64,000 nucleotides of DNA from Halomonas sp. 'Soap Lake #6' (GTDB lineage: Bacteria; Pseudomonadota; Gammaproteobacteria; Pseudomonadales; Halomonadaceae): assembly GCF_003031405.1 (NCBI RefSeq), contig NZ_CP020469.1, positions 3,534,001-3,598,000 of the forward strand. Reading direction: 5' to 3'. How positions within the stretch are numbered: the first letter of the stretch is position 1; each line of letters opens with the position of its first letter. The position numbers and the translations under genes are program-made. Under the pieces are notes generated by a model. That model was not told the DNA's origin. It did not search any database and was given only the letters and a program-made list of their open reading frames with translations. Below are positions 30,341-39,879 of the stretch, in pieces.

Positions 30341-31324
30341 TTACCAGTCTGGGCGCGGCCAGGGCTCTTGGTCACTAGTGGTAACCAAGAGCGAAGCATC
30401 GCCTGTGCCGAGGGCCACCAGACGCTCCCAGAGCGCACGGGTATGATCATCCATAAGCTGATCGTGATGAATGACAAGATCTAATGCATCGTCTTGCCCC
30501 ACTCCTCTTTCCAGGGAGATCTCAATAAAAGATTCACCCGCCGCAACACTCTCCGGCCATTCGGGTGCGTGCCAAGTGGTTCGCCCCTGCTCATCGCGTT
30601 GACGTTGGCCAAGCTGCTCCAGCCCGGTTTGCAGCAGCGATAGCTCTATCTGTTCGGGCTTAAATAAGAAATCAGTTGGCTCAAGTTCTGGCCAATCGCG
30701 CACCGTGTCATTGAGTGACTCAATGCCACGGCAAGGCAATCCAAGACACTTCTCTGCGGTGTGTTCAGACAGTTCACGCCGGGCTGCGTGTGTTATGTCC
30801 GCCGCCTGCCCCATAATGGGCCGGGTGATTAGCCGCCAGGCAACATCGGGAGCCTGGCCGAAAGAGCTGGCAGACGCTACCTGCTCCTCGCCCAATAGCT
30901 CGACCAGCTCAGCGTGACGTGCTGGCCCAAGATTGTAACGCGACACCTCAACCAGATCCGCGATCAGCGGCGGACGCTCCTCGATAACCACCTGGGCCTT
31001 GGCATAGCGGAAACGGTAACGCACATGGGGCAGCTCAGGTTCTTCATTGAGCACGACCAGCAGCGCCTTACTGAATGGGTCAACATCAGCATCGGTCAGA
31101 AAAACACTGTCACTGTGACCGTCACCAGCTAGGGTTTCTCTCAGCCGATCCTGCAGCGCCGTCACTTCTTGATGCTGCCAAGCAGCCTCTGGCATAAAGA
31201 CCTCAGCCATTTCATCCAGCGAGGTGGCCGCACTCAAGCGCTGATCGGCCACCCTATCGGCAGCAGCACTGTTCACCCCGAGGGCGATACTGCTTATCCC
31301 AACCAGCAGGCTCAGACTGCGCAT
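30341..31324 (-). CDS. Unrecognised exported protein of the VWA cluster
   Basis: A 327-residue product with a signal peptide (~residues 1-23, cleavage near SAAADR). The mature part is acidic and mixed alpha/beta, with only two cysteines (KCLGLPC, ~residues 193-198) that may pair. No known motif. The start is set by GAGGAGAG seven bases before ATG 31324; the longer frame adds nine residues without support. It lies 30 bp before the giant VWA gene and 33 bp after its upstream neighbour, consistent with one operon. Confidence 0.75.
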   Translation of the reverse strand: MRSLSLLVGISSIALGVNSAAADRVADQRLSAATSLDEMAEVFMPEAAWQHQEVTALQDRLRETLAGDGHSDSVFLTDADVDPFSKALLVVLNEEPELPHVRYRFRYAKAQVVIEERPPLIADLVEVSRYNLGPARHAELVELLGEEQVASASSFGQAPDVAWRLITRPIMGQAADITHAARRELSEHTAEKCLGLPCRGIESLNDTVRDWPELEPTDFLFKPEQIELSLLQTGLEQLGQRQRDEQGRTTWHAPEWPESVAAGESFIEISLERGVGQDDALDLVIHHDQLMDDHTRALWERLVALGTGDASLLVTTSDQEPWPRPDW

Positions 31325-31357
31325 GTTGCTCTCCTCACTTGCGCTCGACATTCACGC

Positions 31358-32020
31358 TTAGCGAGCGCTCTGCTCGCGAACGGCAGCCAAATCCCAGTTG
31401 CGCATCAAGTCAACGGCGACATCCTGCGAGTCAAGGTTCTCACCTTTCACCTGCATCATAATGCGGCCATCAAGCAGCAGCGTCACTTCAGCACGTGAGC
31501 GTTCAGGCTCCCACTTGACTACCGCCGCTTCACGGCCCAGGCGAATGCGCTCCATATCAGGTTGTGCGGCAATCATGGCGGGATTGCTGAACAGTGCCCC
31601 CATGCCTTGAATCAGCGGGCTATCCAGCATCATGCTGGCCGTCAACTGCCCATTACCATCATCCTGGTGATAGACACGCTCAAGGGAAGTACCGCCAGCG
31701 CCAAACATGGCGGCTGCACTACCGCCACCTGCACTGCTCGAACTTGCTTCCTGAGCCGTCCAACCATCAGGTGCCTCAGGGAAGGTCTGGGCAATTAGCC
31801 CCGACATCATCTTGCGCATATCTTCAATGGCGAACTCCAGTTCGGTAATCGCCGCGCCGTACTCTTGCTCCTGATAAAGCTCAAGCCCCAGCTCAATCTG
31901 TTCGACCACGTCATCGGCCAGAACACTTTGTGCGACTGGCAACATAAGGGCACCCGCGAGGGCGAACGCCTTAAAGTGACCTGTGGAGAAGCGGATACAA
32001 GGCGTATAGTGCGATATCAT
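31358..32020 (-). CDS. Unrecognised exported protein with helical N-terminus
   Basis: A 220-residue product with a signal peptide (~residues 1-35, ending SVLADD). A helical segment resembling one TPR-type hairpin (ELGLELYQEQEYGAAITELE, ~residues 43-62) is followed by a Ser/Gly/Ala-rich linker (~93-110) and a beta-rich C-terminal part. No catalytic motif. GAGGAC precedes ATG 32020. Spacing to neighbours is 42 and 33 bp within the minus-strand block. Confidence 0.75.
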   Translation of the reverse strand: MISHYTPCIRFSTGHFKAFALAGALMLPVAQSVLADDVVEQIELGLELYQEQEYGAAITELEFAIEDMRKMMSGLIAQTFPEAPDGWTAQEASSSSAGGGSAAAMFGAGGTSLERVYHQDDGNGQLTASMMLDSPLIQGMGALFSNPAMIAAQPDMERIRLGREAAVVKWEPERSRAEVTLLLDGRIMMQVKGENLDSQDVAVDLMRNWDLAAVREQSAR

Positions 32021-32062
32021 AATGACGTCCTCTTGCTTTTAATTATGCTCATTTTTAACTCA

Positions 32063-33070
32063 CTAGTTGGCGCTGCCATCCACGCTCTGGTCACCGGCAA
32101 GGGGCGCTGCCGCCTCCGGTTGCTGAGCTTTTTCGCCAGCCACTTTGTGCTTTAACTCACGGAATTTTTTCGAAATGCCATCCAGTTTCGCTTCCCACTC
32201 AGGGTCAGGGGTTTGCCCTTCAATCGTTTTGAAATAGACCTGCATCATGCAGGTGACGGCCAGTGGTTCAAACACCGCCACTTTAACGCTCCAGGCAAAC
32301 AGCAGCGCAACCAACAGCCCGGTTGCTGACCAGCCCCCTGGGATCAAATAGGCCACTAACGCGGCTGGCGCCAGCATCACCAGGAAGACGACAAACGACA
32401 GTAGATAGATAATCAGCGTCAACCAAGCGGCATTTTTCATCATCGGCTTGAGGTTCTGACCATAAAGCACCAGTGCATCCCGTGAGCTTTGCCAAGGGGT
32501 GTTTGAGCGCGTCTTAATGCAGTAAGCCAGAATCACTTCATCAATAAAGCCAACGGCAATACGTAAAAACGCCTGCACAATGCGTAAAAACTGCTGTGCC
32601 CCAGGAATAGGCAGAAGTCTAAAGACTGTTCGTACTATCCCCACCAGAGACCTGAGCACCCCCTTGATCAACTGATCCACCACAAACAAGGCGCTGGCTT
32701 GGCCAAAACGCTCCTTGACCACCTGGCTGGCGTGTTGAATCTGGCCTCGGTTTTCAGGCAATACCTGCCCATCCATTAACTCCACCAGCACGGCGATATG
32801 GCCTGCCTTGACCACGTACAAAAGATACTCACGCAGTACATACATGACGGCACCGACAATCCCGAAACCGATCGCACCGCCCCAGAAGGTGGAGGCCGCG
32901 CGGAAGCCTTCATCGCCGAAGCCTCCAATCCCCCAGCCAACGCCAGCACCTACGCCCGTCATTAGCACATACGCCAGCGCAATGCCGAAATACACCGCTA
33001 GGCGAAATACAATAAAAGGCAGGGTTTTAAACATCAGGCCTATGGCCTGCCCGAGCCGAAAATCCCACAT
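32063..33070 (-). CDS. Polytopic membrane protein of the VWA cluster
   Basis: A 335-residue product with about six hydrophobic segments, including ~residues 15-45 (Gly-rich, GVGAGVGWGIGG), ~63-90, ~205-235 and ~240-265, and a charged Gln/Ala-rich C-terminal tail. The pattern resembles the choline-transporter-like/glycerophosphoryl-transporter membrane fold, but similarity is too weak to name it. It is the only clearly polytopic protein of the cluster, so it could be the inner-membrane anchor or export platform; this is inference. Confidence 0.75.
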   Translation of the reverse strand: MWDFRLGQAIGLMFKTLPFIVFRLAVYFGIALAYVLMTGVGAGVGWGIGGFGDEGFRAASTFWGGAIGFGIVGAVMYVLREYLLYVVKAGHIAVLVELMDGQVLPENRGQIQHASQVVKERFGQASALFVVDQLIKGVLRSLVGIVRTVFRLLPIPGAQQFLRIVQAFLRIAVGFIDEVILAYCIKTRSNTPWQSSRDALVLYGQNLKPMMKNAAWLTLIIYLLSFVVFLVMLAPAALVAYLIPGGWSATGLLVALLFAWSVKVAVFEPLAVTCMMQVYFKTIEGQTPDPEWEAKLDGISKKFRELKHKVAGEKAQQPEAAAPLAGDQSVDGSAN

Positions 33071-33104
33071 ATCGATTTACCCCCAAACCGCCGGATGAAT
33101 TTAA

Positions 33105-34148
33105 TTACTCGTTAAGCGCCAGCCCTTCGAGGCGTCCGTCGAGCGAGACGCTATCTTCGCCGCCGGCTTCAAAACGAATATCCGCATCAAAGACACCGTT
33201 GCGCTGCGCCAGCGTCAGTGTTCCATCAACACTATCGACCTCATAACGTGGCAGCATCACCCTGAGCACCCCCTCCTCGGAGCGATCTGACAATGGATAC
33301 TCCCCTGCCGAGATACCGCTTGGTAACATCAATGAAATCCGATTCCCTATCGATAGGATGGCGCCGCTGTTGGAGGTATTGATAGTAATGCGCCCCAAAT
33401 GAGTGTCGGTCTCGCCGTTGACCGTTAACTCATAACGCGCTTCTGGTTGGACAGTGAACGCAAGGTTATTAACAGCGCCCTCTACAGCTACTTGCGCAGC
33501 GTCCTCGCGGTTGCCATCCGCTGCGTCGAAACGCCATGCTGCGGTGACACTATCGCCAAGCTCGACTAAATACAGTTCGCCCTCAATCTGGCGGGCAAAT
33601 GTCCATGCGTGCCCATCGCCGCGCAAATGGGCCTGAACCTGATGCTCATTAGCCGCTGAAAAGCTGGAGATCGCATAGCGCTCTCCCGCCGTCGCACCCT
33701 CGGGTAACACAAGACTTATCCAGGCCCGAACCACATTATCGGGCTCGTCCTCATGCGTCGCATCGGTGTAAATAGTCAGCGCATAAGGGCCATCGGCGTT
33801 GCTACCGGCACGAGCTGAGCCACCGCCGCTTCCGGGGCGAAACACATCGACACTCACGCCGCCATAGCGGGGGGCGTCAGCCGTGGTATATTCACCGGTT
33901 GATGACACTGCACCTGATATGTTCAAGACCGATTCTCCCTGGCTGAGGTCATTCAACCATGCCTGCATCTCATCATCTGGTGCGGCACTCCCTTGCTGGC
34001 TCTGCGTTTCAGCACTGCTATCCGTTGTCTGGCCGCTGGTACTCCCGGCGCTCTCAGCACCATCACCACACCCCGCTACCATCGATCCTGCTGCAATCAT
34101 CGCGGCGATCAGTGCCCCTGAAGTGTGCTTTGACATCGTCATCCTCAT
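33105..34148 (-). CDS. Unrecognised lipoprotein of the VWA cluster
   Basis: A 347-residue product with a lipoprotein signal: two to three Met/Lys/Arg residues, a hydrophobic core, and the lipobox VAGC (Cys ~27). A Ser/Thr/Gln/Glu-rich linker of ~40 residues follows, then a beta-rich domain (~residues 70-345) with no cysteines. No family recognised. Three closely spaced ATG codons (34148, 34142, 34136) are possible starts; all keep the lipobox. The residue after Cys is Gly, so outer-membrane sorting is expected. Confidence 0.75.
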   Translation of the reverse strand: MRMTMSKHTSGALIAAMIAAGSMVAGCGDGAESAGSTSGQTTDSSAETQSQQGSAAPDDEMQAWLNDLSQGESVLNISGAVSSTGEYTTADAPRYGGVSVDVFRPGSGGGSARAGSNADGPYALTIYTDATHEDEPDNVVRAWISLVLPEGATAGERYAISSFSAANEHQVQAHLRGDGHAWTFARQIEGELYLVELGDSVTAAWRFDAADGNREDAAQVAVEGAVNNLAFTVQPEARYELTVNGETDTHLGRITINTSNSGAILSIGNRISLMLPSGISAGEYPLSDRSEEGVLRVMLPRYEVDSVDGTLTLAQRNGVFDADIRFEAGGEDSVSLDGRLEGLALNE

Positions 34149-34238
34149 CTTTTGATTCCATCCAGGGTGTAAATGGGCGAGTGGGTGGCTGCAGCATTTT
34201 CTGGCGAGCCCTTTTCGTTGATCCAACCTCGCTACAAA

Positions 34239-35552
34239 CTACTGCGGCGTGAATCTCAGCTCGTAGCGAACGTCCAGCTCCCGGCCTTCATCGTTGGTAA
34301 AGACATTGATAGCGGTGTAATCGTCAAAGAAGGTGCCGCTAACAAAGACCCACTGGTTGGGACTGGGGTGAAGAATGGGGTCGGCATCCACTTCATCGAA
34401 AAAGTGCTCGCCGTATAGCATGATCAGCAAATCTCGGAAGTCGCCTGCCGAGCTTTCGTCCAGCACAAAGTCCGGTGAGATCAGCTCATTCACGATGGTC
34501 AGCGGCATGTTTGTACTGGGGCGAATCATCCGCACCAAGCGATCCCCCTGATGATAAAAGACCTGATTTCTATCCTGATCCAGTAACTCACGACGGGATT
34601 GATCGGCAAATGCCTGATAATCGTAGCGATAAATATCGTACTGGATCATGTCGCTGGTTTGAGACAGCATCAGAGGCTCAGCAGCAAAATCGATGCCGTC
34701 CAGAAACAATGCCTTGACCTCTTCCATGGTCTCTTTATCCATCACCGCCGCTGCAGGTTCAGCAACATCCACCGACTCATCTCCCCCCCAGTTGATGATG
34801 TTCATCCGAGTGTCGTATTCCAGCGCTAGCAGATCCAACTCAATACGCACATCACCACTGACACCTTCGCCACCCGGTACCGGTGCAAGCTGGCCGCTGA
34901 CTTCCAGATACCCCGATAACTCCTGGCCGCCAGCTTGTTTGAAGGTCACACTGCCCTGCTCGGTGATGACTTCCGCCAAAGGGTGAAATTCACCTTCAAC
35001 ACGCTCTCCCATGACCGCCATCAGCATGAAGGTGTCACCATCAATCGTATCTGTCTCTGGCCCAACGACATCGGCCGCCCCTTCAAGCAGTTGGGTACTT
35101 TCGTGAGGCACCAACGCCAAACACAAGTAGCGCAGGCCATCAACCTCCCCCCTCAGCAGCAGCTCACTGGCCACCACCAGCCCACGGGCGTCACTGTGGT
35201 TGTAATACCCCTGCCCCATGAGATCGCCACTGCCTGGCCCCTCCCAGCGCCCAGATACCGTTGGAGCCATGTCCGGGTCACCGCTATCCAAAGCAGCCTG
35301 CAAACCGGTGAGAATGTCATCGTCAGACATGCTATCCGGCGGCACTAAGCATAGGGTTGGGTCGATCATCTCGAACAAAAAATCCGCTGGCATGCGCGGA
35401 TCCATATCATCAACATCAGCCGCCACAGCAGTGCTGAAAAAGCCTAAGACGCCGACCGCACCAACGTTCAGAAAGCACTTTACTGACAATGAGTTAGTAG
35501 CAAAAAAAATGCAGCCTTGCTGCCGTTCACGGTAGAAACGCGATAAGAACAT
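34239..35552 (-). CDS. Unrecognised exported protein of the VWA cluster
   Basis: A 437-residue product. The hydrophobic stretch CFLNVGAVGVLGFFSTAVAAD (~residues 26-46) after a long basic N-region acts as a signal peptide. The mature part is acidic and beta-rich, with WEGPGSGDLMGQG (~residues 105-117) recalling secreted lipid- or substrate-binding beta-barrels, and a C-terminal mixed domain. Function unknown. A very strong GGGGGGAGG precedes ATG 35552. A 187-bp gap upstream with a repeated GCATGTTTT word suggests its own promoter. Confidence 0.75.
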   Translation of the reverse strand: MFLSRFYRERQQGCIFFATNSLSVKCFLNVGAVGVLGFFSTAVAADVDDMDPRMPADFLFEMIDPTLCLVPPDSMSDDDILTGLQAALDSGDPDMAPTVSGRWEGPGSGDLMGQGYYNHSDARGLVVASELLLRGEVDGLRYLCLALVPHESTQLLEGAADVVGPETDTIDGDTFMLMAVMGERVEGEFHPLAEVITEQGSVTFKQAGGQELSGYLEVSGQLAPVPGGEGVSGDVRIELDLLALEYDTRMNIINWGGDESVDVAEPAAAVMDKETMEEVKALFLDGIDFAAEPLMLSQTSDMIQYDIYRYDYQAFADQSRRELLDQDRNQVFYHQGDRLVRMIRPSTNMPLTIVNELISPDFVLDESSAGDFRDLLIMLYGEHFFDEVDADPILHPSPNQWVFVSGTFFDDYTAINVFTNDEGRELDVRYELRFTPQ

Positions 35553-35739
35553 GACCTCCCCCCACTGAAAGTGCCCCACAAAACGAGTGCAAAACATGCT
35601 TGTTATCTAACGTTAAAACATGCCCACCAGTGGTGCCCCGTTTAAACGAACAGGCCATCGTACATTTTTTGATTATTTGTCAGTCCACGCTGCCAGAGCC
35701 GACCCGGGCGTATAGCGACGTTGACATCTGGCCGCTGCA

Positions 35740-37179
35740 TTATGGTGTCAATGCGAGCCGGAACACCTCGTTCACCGAGACACCGCCATACTCAAACTCG
35801 AGCTCGTCAGCCGTTGCCCTTAGGCGATAGAGCAACATAAAGCGTCGTGGCTCATCGTCGGCAGGAAGCCAAAAGGGTTCCACGAGCTCGATGGGGCCAC
35901 GCTGATAAGCCGCCACTAGCTCACCCAGAGGTGCTCGTAGCCGGAATCGGTCAGCTACCTCCATCATCCCGCCGGTGCCGCTAAGATTGGTCATCTCGGC
36001 CTCAACCAGTACCAGGGCCTCCCCCTCCCCAGCCTGGTGACCGGCGAAGGTGTCCCTGACGCCAAGGGCATGGATGGTGACCGGCGTGGGTTGGTCTTCT
36101 ATCAGCGCCAACGGCTCAATAGCTGCCTTGGGTAACTCCCCTTCGCGAAGTGTGAAGCGCATCGGCGGGCGAATGACTGAACTGATACCGGAGGCACGAA
36201 ACTCGGGGAAATAGGCCACCAATTCAATGTGCTCGGCATCATCAGGCACCGCATAGACAGCCATGCCGCCAGCCCAGGCATCAGGTAGCCAGGCTGGGTT
36301 ACCGGGCAGCGAACTAAGCTCGCTGTCGCGCACATAGCCATGGGTCGTATCAACCACCGCCTGTAACAGCCCCTGCCCCTCCACATACTCCATGACGCGC
36401 GGCAGCGCGACCTCAGCAGCAGGGTCTGCATCGCGGTCAAGTGCCAGAGCATCCGCCGTGGTGCGCCATAGCCCTCTGCCTCGCAGGTCAACGGCGAGCC
36501 AAGCCATACCCGGCGGGGCAGCACGGCCTTGCCAGTTTTTATGCAACTCAACGCTGTGTACGCCGATCTCCATGAGCTCGTTGGCCTCGACCAGCTGCGC
36601 AGCCTCTCTGCCGACATCTGGCGGCCGCTTATTGCCAACCAACAGAGGAATCACCAATGGCGCATACTCATCATGGTAGTAGCGCAGCGACAGCGACTCG
36701 ATACCGGACTCTGGCACGGCATAGACCAGACTGCCGCTGAGCATAGCGCCGACCCGACCAAGCACGAAGCTGTCGGTAATGGCGTCACTGTCGCCCTCCA
36801 GTTCAGCGCGGCGATAGACACGCTCACCATTAACCAACAAATAGCCCTGGCGCTTGAGTGACCCAATCAGCACCGCCTCCTGATAGTCGAGGTCGAATAT
36901 CAGGTCGGTGGGCATAATGCTTTCCACCTCCAGTGACAGCACTAACCAGCGATGCCCAGGTGGCGGTTTCTCTCCATCATGCGCGTCACGCAACTCCCAT
37001 TGAGTCACTCTCATGTGCAATGCGCGATTGCACCCTTCGGCGGCCAGCGCCCCTCCTCGATCCGTCACCAGCGCTTGGGGGTCTGTTATTTCACGTGGCA
37101 CATCGGCCTGCCCTGCGCCAGCCAGTAACATCAGCCCTACCGTGCATGACACCACGGTATGCTTCATCGACGTCTTCAT
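35740..37179 (-). CDS. Exported protein with three DUF4352-like beta-sandwich repeats
   Basis: A 479-residue product with a signal peptide (~residues 1-25, cleavage after GQA). I read three degenerate repeats of ~140 residues. Each begins near a PPGxxWLxLxLE-type strand (GHRWLVLSLEVES ~75; GMAWLAVDLRGRG ~225; GEALVLVEAEMTN ~390) and ends near a VYAVP or WLPADD element followed by alternating strands. This resembles DUF4352 extracellular Ig-like domains. No catalytic residues. GAGGAG precedes ATG 37179, only 10 bp after the previous stop, so it is co-transcribed with the transglutaminase-like gene. Confidence 0.7.
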   Translation of the reverse strand: MKTSMKHTVVSCTVGLMLLAGAGQADVPREITDPQALVTDRGGALAAEGCNRALHMRVTQWELRDAHDGEKPPPGHRWLVLSLEVESIMPTDLIFDLDYQEAVLIGSLKRQGYLLVNGERVYRRAELEGDSDAITDSFVLGRVGAMLSGSLVYAVPESGIESLSLRYYHDEYAPLVIPLLVGNKRPPDVGREAAQLVEANELMEIGVHSVELHKNWQGRAAPPGMAWLAVDLRGRGLWRTTADALALDRDADPAAEVALPRVMEYVEGQGLLQAVVDTTHGYVRDSELSSLPGNPAWLPDAWAGGMAVYAVPDDAEHIELVAYFPEFRASGISSVIRPPMRFTLREGELPKAAIEPLALIEDQPTPVTIHALGVRDTFAGHQAGEGEALVLVEAEMTNLSGTGGMMEVADRFRLRAPLGELVAAYQRGPIELVEPFWLPADDEPRRFMLLYRLRATADELEFEYGGVSVNEVFRLALTP

Positions 37180-37189
37180 GGCATGCTCC

Positions 37190-39625
37190 TCAGCAAGGAT
37201 CCGGCAGAGCATCGACCACCGCACCGTTGACCTCTGAAAAGACGCTACCCAAGGCTGCCAGATAGATCTTCGAATCAATCGCCCAGCTGGCTATCTCCAG
37301 CCACTGGTCACTCAGCTTACCCAAGGCTTTGCCCCCAGCGGCTTTGGCACCCTCGCGCAGGATGCAACACTGCATAGCCCCCGCGCTGGGCTTAGTGAGA
37401 ATGCAACTCCAGACTGATTGCACCATGGCTACCGCCGACGCCGCGTTATCAATGCTGTTCATCAACGTCAGTACCTGTTCCGTCATCTGCCCCCGCCCCT
37501 GAGGCCCCATGCCCAGGGTATCCCCGGTGACAGGATCAATTCGCCACCAGGTCACAACGTTGGAAGGCTCCGTCGCCATGACCAGCCACTGCTGTTGATC
37601 CAGCGCCTTGCGTAGATGGGAGACCGTGTCCGCCTCGATACCCTCCAGCGCCTCACTAGATGTCACCAATTTCCAGTCGGCGTTTTGAGAGAGGGCATCG
37701 GCCAGCGCCAGGCTGGCATTCACAACGCTGGCTTTAGCGCTATCTTGACGACGGTTCTGGCCACCGCGTAGCAGCTCTGCCTCCAGTACCGTGTCCAGTA
37801 CTCCTTGCGTCAAGCGAGCGTGACGCGGGTCGCTGCTACCCGGCAGAATCTCGACTCGGTTATCGATGATGTCGAAACCATACTCAAACAGTTGCCCCTC
37901 TTCGCCCAGCGAGAGGTGCTCAAAGGTCGATAGCAGATTGAGGCGAGTCAAGGCGATATAATCCCGGTGTGGACTACGAGCATGGCGATGATGGGCCAGC
38001 GCCATCAGATCAACGGGGTCAGGCTCGAAGCGCTCAAGCGCCTGCCCCATGAGGCTCGCCTCGTCACGACGCAGGGCGTGAACCGCGCCCAGGCTCACCA
38101 TACGATTGTTGAGCGCGCCCTGTAGCAACTGGCCTAGGGTATACGCTGTTGGCCACCAATGACTCTGCGCCAGCAGCTCGGTGGACGAAAGCATGCTGAG
38201 CGCTCGCGCCTCTAGCATGGCCTCGCTAAGTGCCAACCCCTCGACGCTTTCCGCCCGGCGCTCGCCGCCCAACACATCCATCAATGGTCGCTCAAAGGTG
38301 TCTGTCTCACGGCCGGGGGCTGATACGCTAAGGCGCAGGAAGGTGGCCGTCAGTTCTGCTGGCGCAGCTGCCTCTTCTTCACTGCGACGCCCGCCTATGC
38401 CAATCTGCCCAAGGGCCGTCGCCGCTTCGACGTAGGCATCAGAAATCACGGTGCCGCTTTCGGGGTCACCCAGACTGCCATCGTGGCGAATAGTGTGCTC
38501 AATTACCGGCTCCCCATCGACCAGAAGTAGTGGCAACCACTCCTCACTGCTGCTTAGCAGCGCTGGCAACTGCTCGGGGCTGAAGCTGCTATCACCACCA
38601 AGTAGCGCCGCCGCTGGCGGTAGGCCCATAGGTTGCAGATCCAACATCAATGAGCGCCCCACCAGTGCAGCGGCAGTCGCTTCATGATCGAGAGCGATGC
38701 GTTCCTCCAGTTTGCCCTGCTCAAGTCGCTCTGCCACCACTTCAAACCGCAAGCGGTGCCACTGCTCATCAGGTATGGCTTCCGGCCACAGGGCCTCGGC
38801 CTCACCGCCGTGTACTCGCTCACCCGCTTGATGGTGCCGAGAGGCGAGGTCGAGATCCTGCCAGCCACTAGGGCTTTGCCATTGAACCCACCAATGGTCG
38901 GCCATCGCATGCAACCACTCTCTTAGCTCCCTTTCCTGGCGCTCCTCCCGGCCAGAGGCCTGGCCGAGCTTTTCGGCCAGGTAAACCGCCTGGGTTTGGC
39001 TACGCTCAGTGACCCGAGTTGCCATCCCCTCAGCCTGCTGATCCGACATATCGATTTGTTGACGGACAGTCTCTTCATCCACACCCAGTCGCCGGGCCAC
39101 ACGGGCATAGTCGTTACTAGAATAGCCACGCGCTGCGCTTGCCAAGGCCGGTGTCCCCGCACCACCCGCCGCTGCGGAGGATCGCCAGTCATCCAGTAGC
39201 GCCTCACTAGTCGCCTCGTCCAGAGTGGCTCTAGCCAGGCGAACGCGATAGCCTGCCGCTTCAAGCAGTTCCGCCAGTAGCAGAGCGCGATCAAGGTGGC
39301 TGCCATACCCATCTATCAGCACCCCACGGGCACCACGTAAAGCCCCTTGGTAAGGTAGCCAGCGGGTCTCCTCACGCACCCAGTCAAATAGCGCCTCAAC
39401 ATCATTACCGAGGAGCGCCTTCTGCGTGGCAACGGCGTAGTGCTCCATGGGCAGCTCGGCTAACGCCTCCTCGGCCAACCGATAAGCGCGCTGAAGCTGC
39501 TGTTCCGCCACCTGATAGCGGTCGGCCGGAATACGACACTGGGAGCCTGCCCATGCTGTTTCACCGAGAATCAGAGCTAGTGCCAAGGATACAGGTTGGG
39601 CGATAGCCATTAACCGTTTTGTCAT
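37190..39625 (-). CDS. Exported transglutaminase-like protein lacking the catalytic cysteine
   Basis: An 811-residue product with a signal peptide (~residues 1-26). Residues ~75-140 and ~235-265 resemble the split halves of a transglutaminase-like fold. The helix LDRALLLAELLEAAGY is clear, but the position where Cys should precede it reads GYGSH. The later HWWVQWQSPSGWQDLDL could supply the His/Asp half. A long helical region follows, and cysteines occur only near the ends (QCRIP; SCILT, QCCIL, DPC). Inferred to be a non-catalytic or altered enzyme. First gene of the minus-strand block; start by GGAG spacing. Confidence 0.7.
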   Translation of the reverse strand: MTKRLMAIAQPVSLALALILGETAWAGSQCRIPADRYQVAEQQLQRAYRLAEEALAELPMEHYAVATQKALLGNDVEALFDWVREETRWLPYQGALRGARGVLIDGYGSHLDRALLLAELLEAAGYRVRLARATLDEATSEALLDDWRSSAAAGGAGTPALASAARGYSSNDYARVARRLGVDEETVRQQIDMSDQQAEGMATRVTERSQTQAVYLAEKLGQASGREERQERELREWLHAMADHWWVQWQSPSGWQDLDLASRHHQAGERVHGGEAEALWPEAIPDEQWHRLRFEVVAERLEQGKLEERIALDHEATAAALVGRSLMLDLQPMGLPPAAALLGGDSSFSPEQLPALLSSSEEWLPLLLVDGEPVIEHTIRHDGSLGDPESGTVISDAYVEAATALGQIGIGGRRSEEEAAAPAELTATFLRLSVSAPGRETDTFERPLMDVLGGERRAESVEGLALSEAMLEARALSMLSSTELLAQSHWWPTAYTLGQLLQGALNNRMVSLGAVHALRRDEASLMGQALERFEPDPVDLMALAHHRHARSPHRDYIALTRLNLLSTFEHLSLGEEGQLFEYGFDIIDNRVEILPGSSDPRHARLTQGVLDTVLEAELLRGGQNRRQDSAKASVVNASLALADALSQNADWKLVTSSEALEGIEADTVSHLRKALDQQQWLVMATEPSNVVTWWRIDPVTGDTLGMGPQGRGQMTEQVLTLMNSIDNAASAVAMVQSVWSCILTKPSAGAMQCCILREGAKAAGGKALGKLSDQWLEIASWAIDSKIYLAALGSVFSEVNGAVVDALPDPC

Positions 39626-39879
39626 GGGGATGGCTCCAACCAACAGCGCTCAAAGTTTATGTGAGCACTTGCCAGGCTGTTCGCCAAATACACTATTGAT
39701 GAAGTTACCCACATAATATTGGCTAGTCCGTCACATTTTTTATTAACGCTAGCACTCTCCTTAGCTACCAGCCCCCTTCGTTTGAACAGGGCAGAGGCAT
39801 TAACGCCGTATGCTCAAGTGAAACACTTTGCTAAAGTAATCAAACTATGTTTAGCCAAAACCACGGTGGGATAACAACT

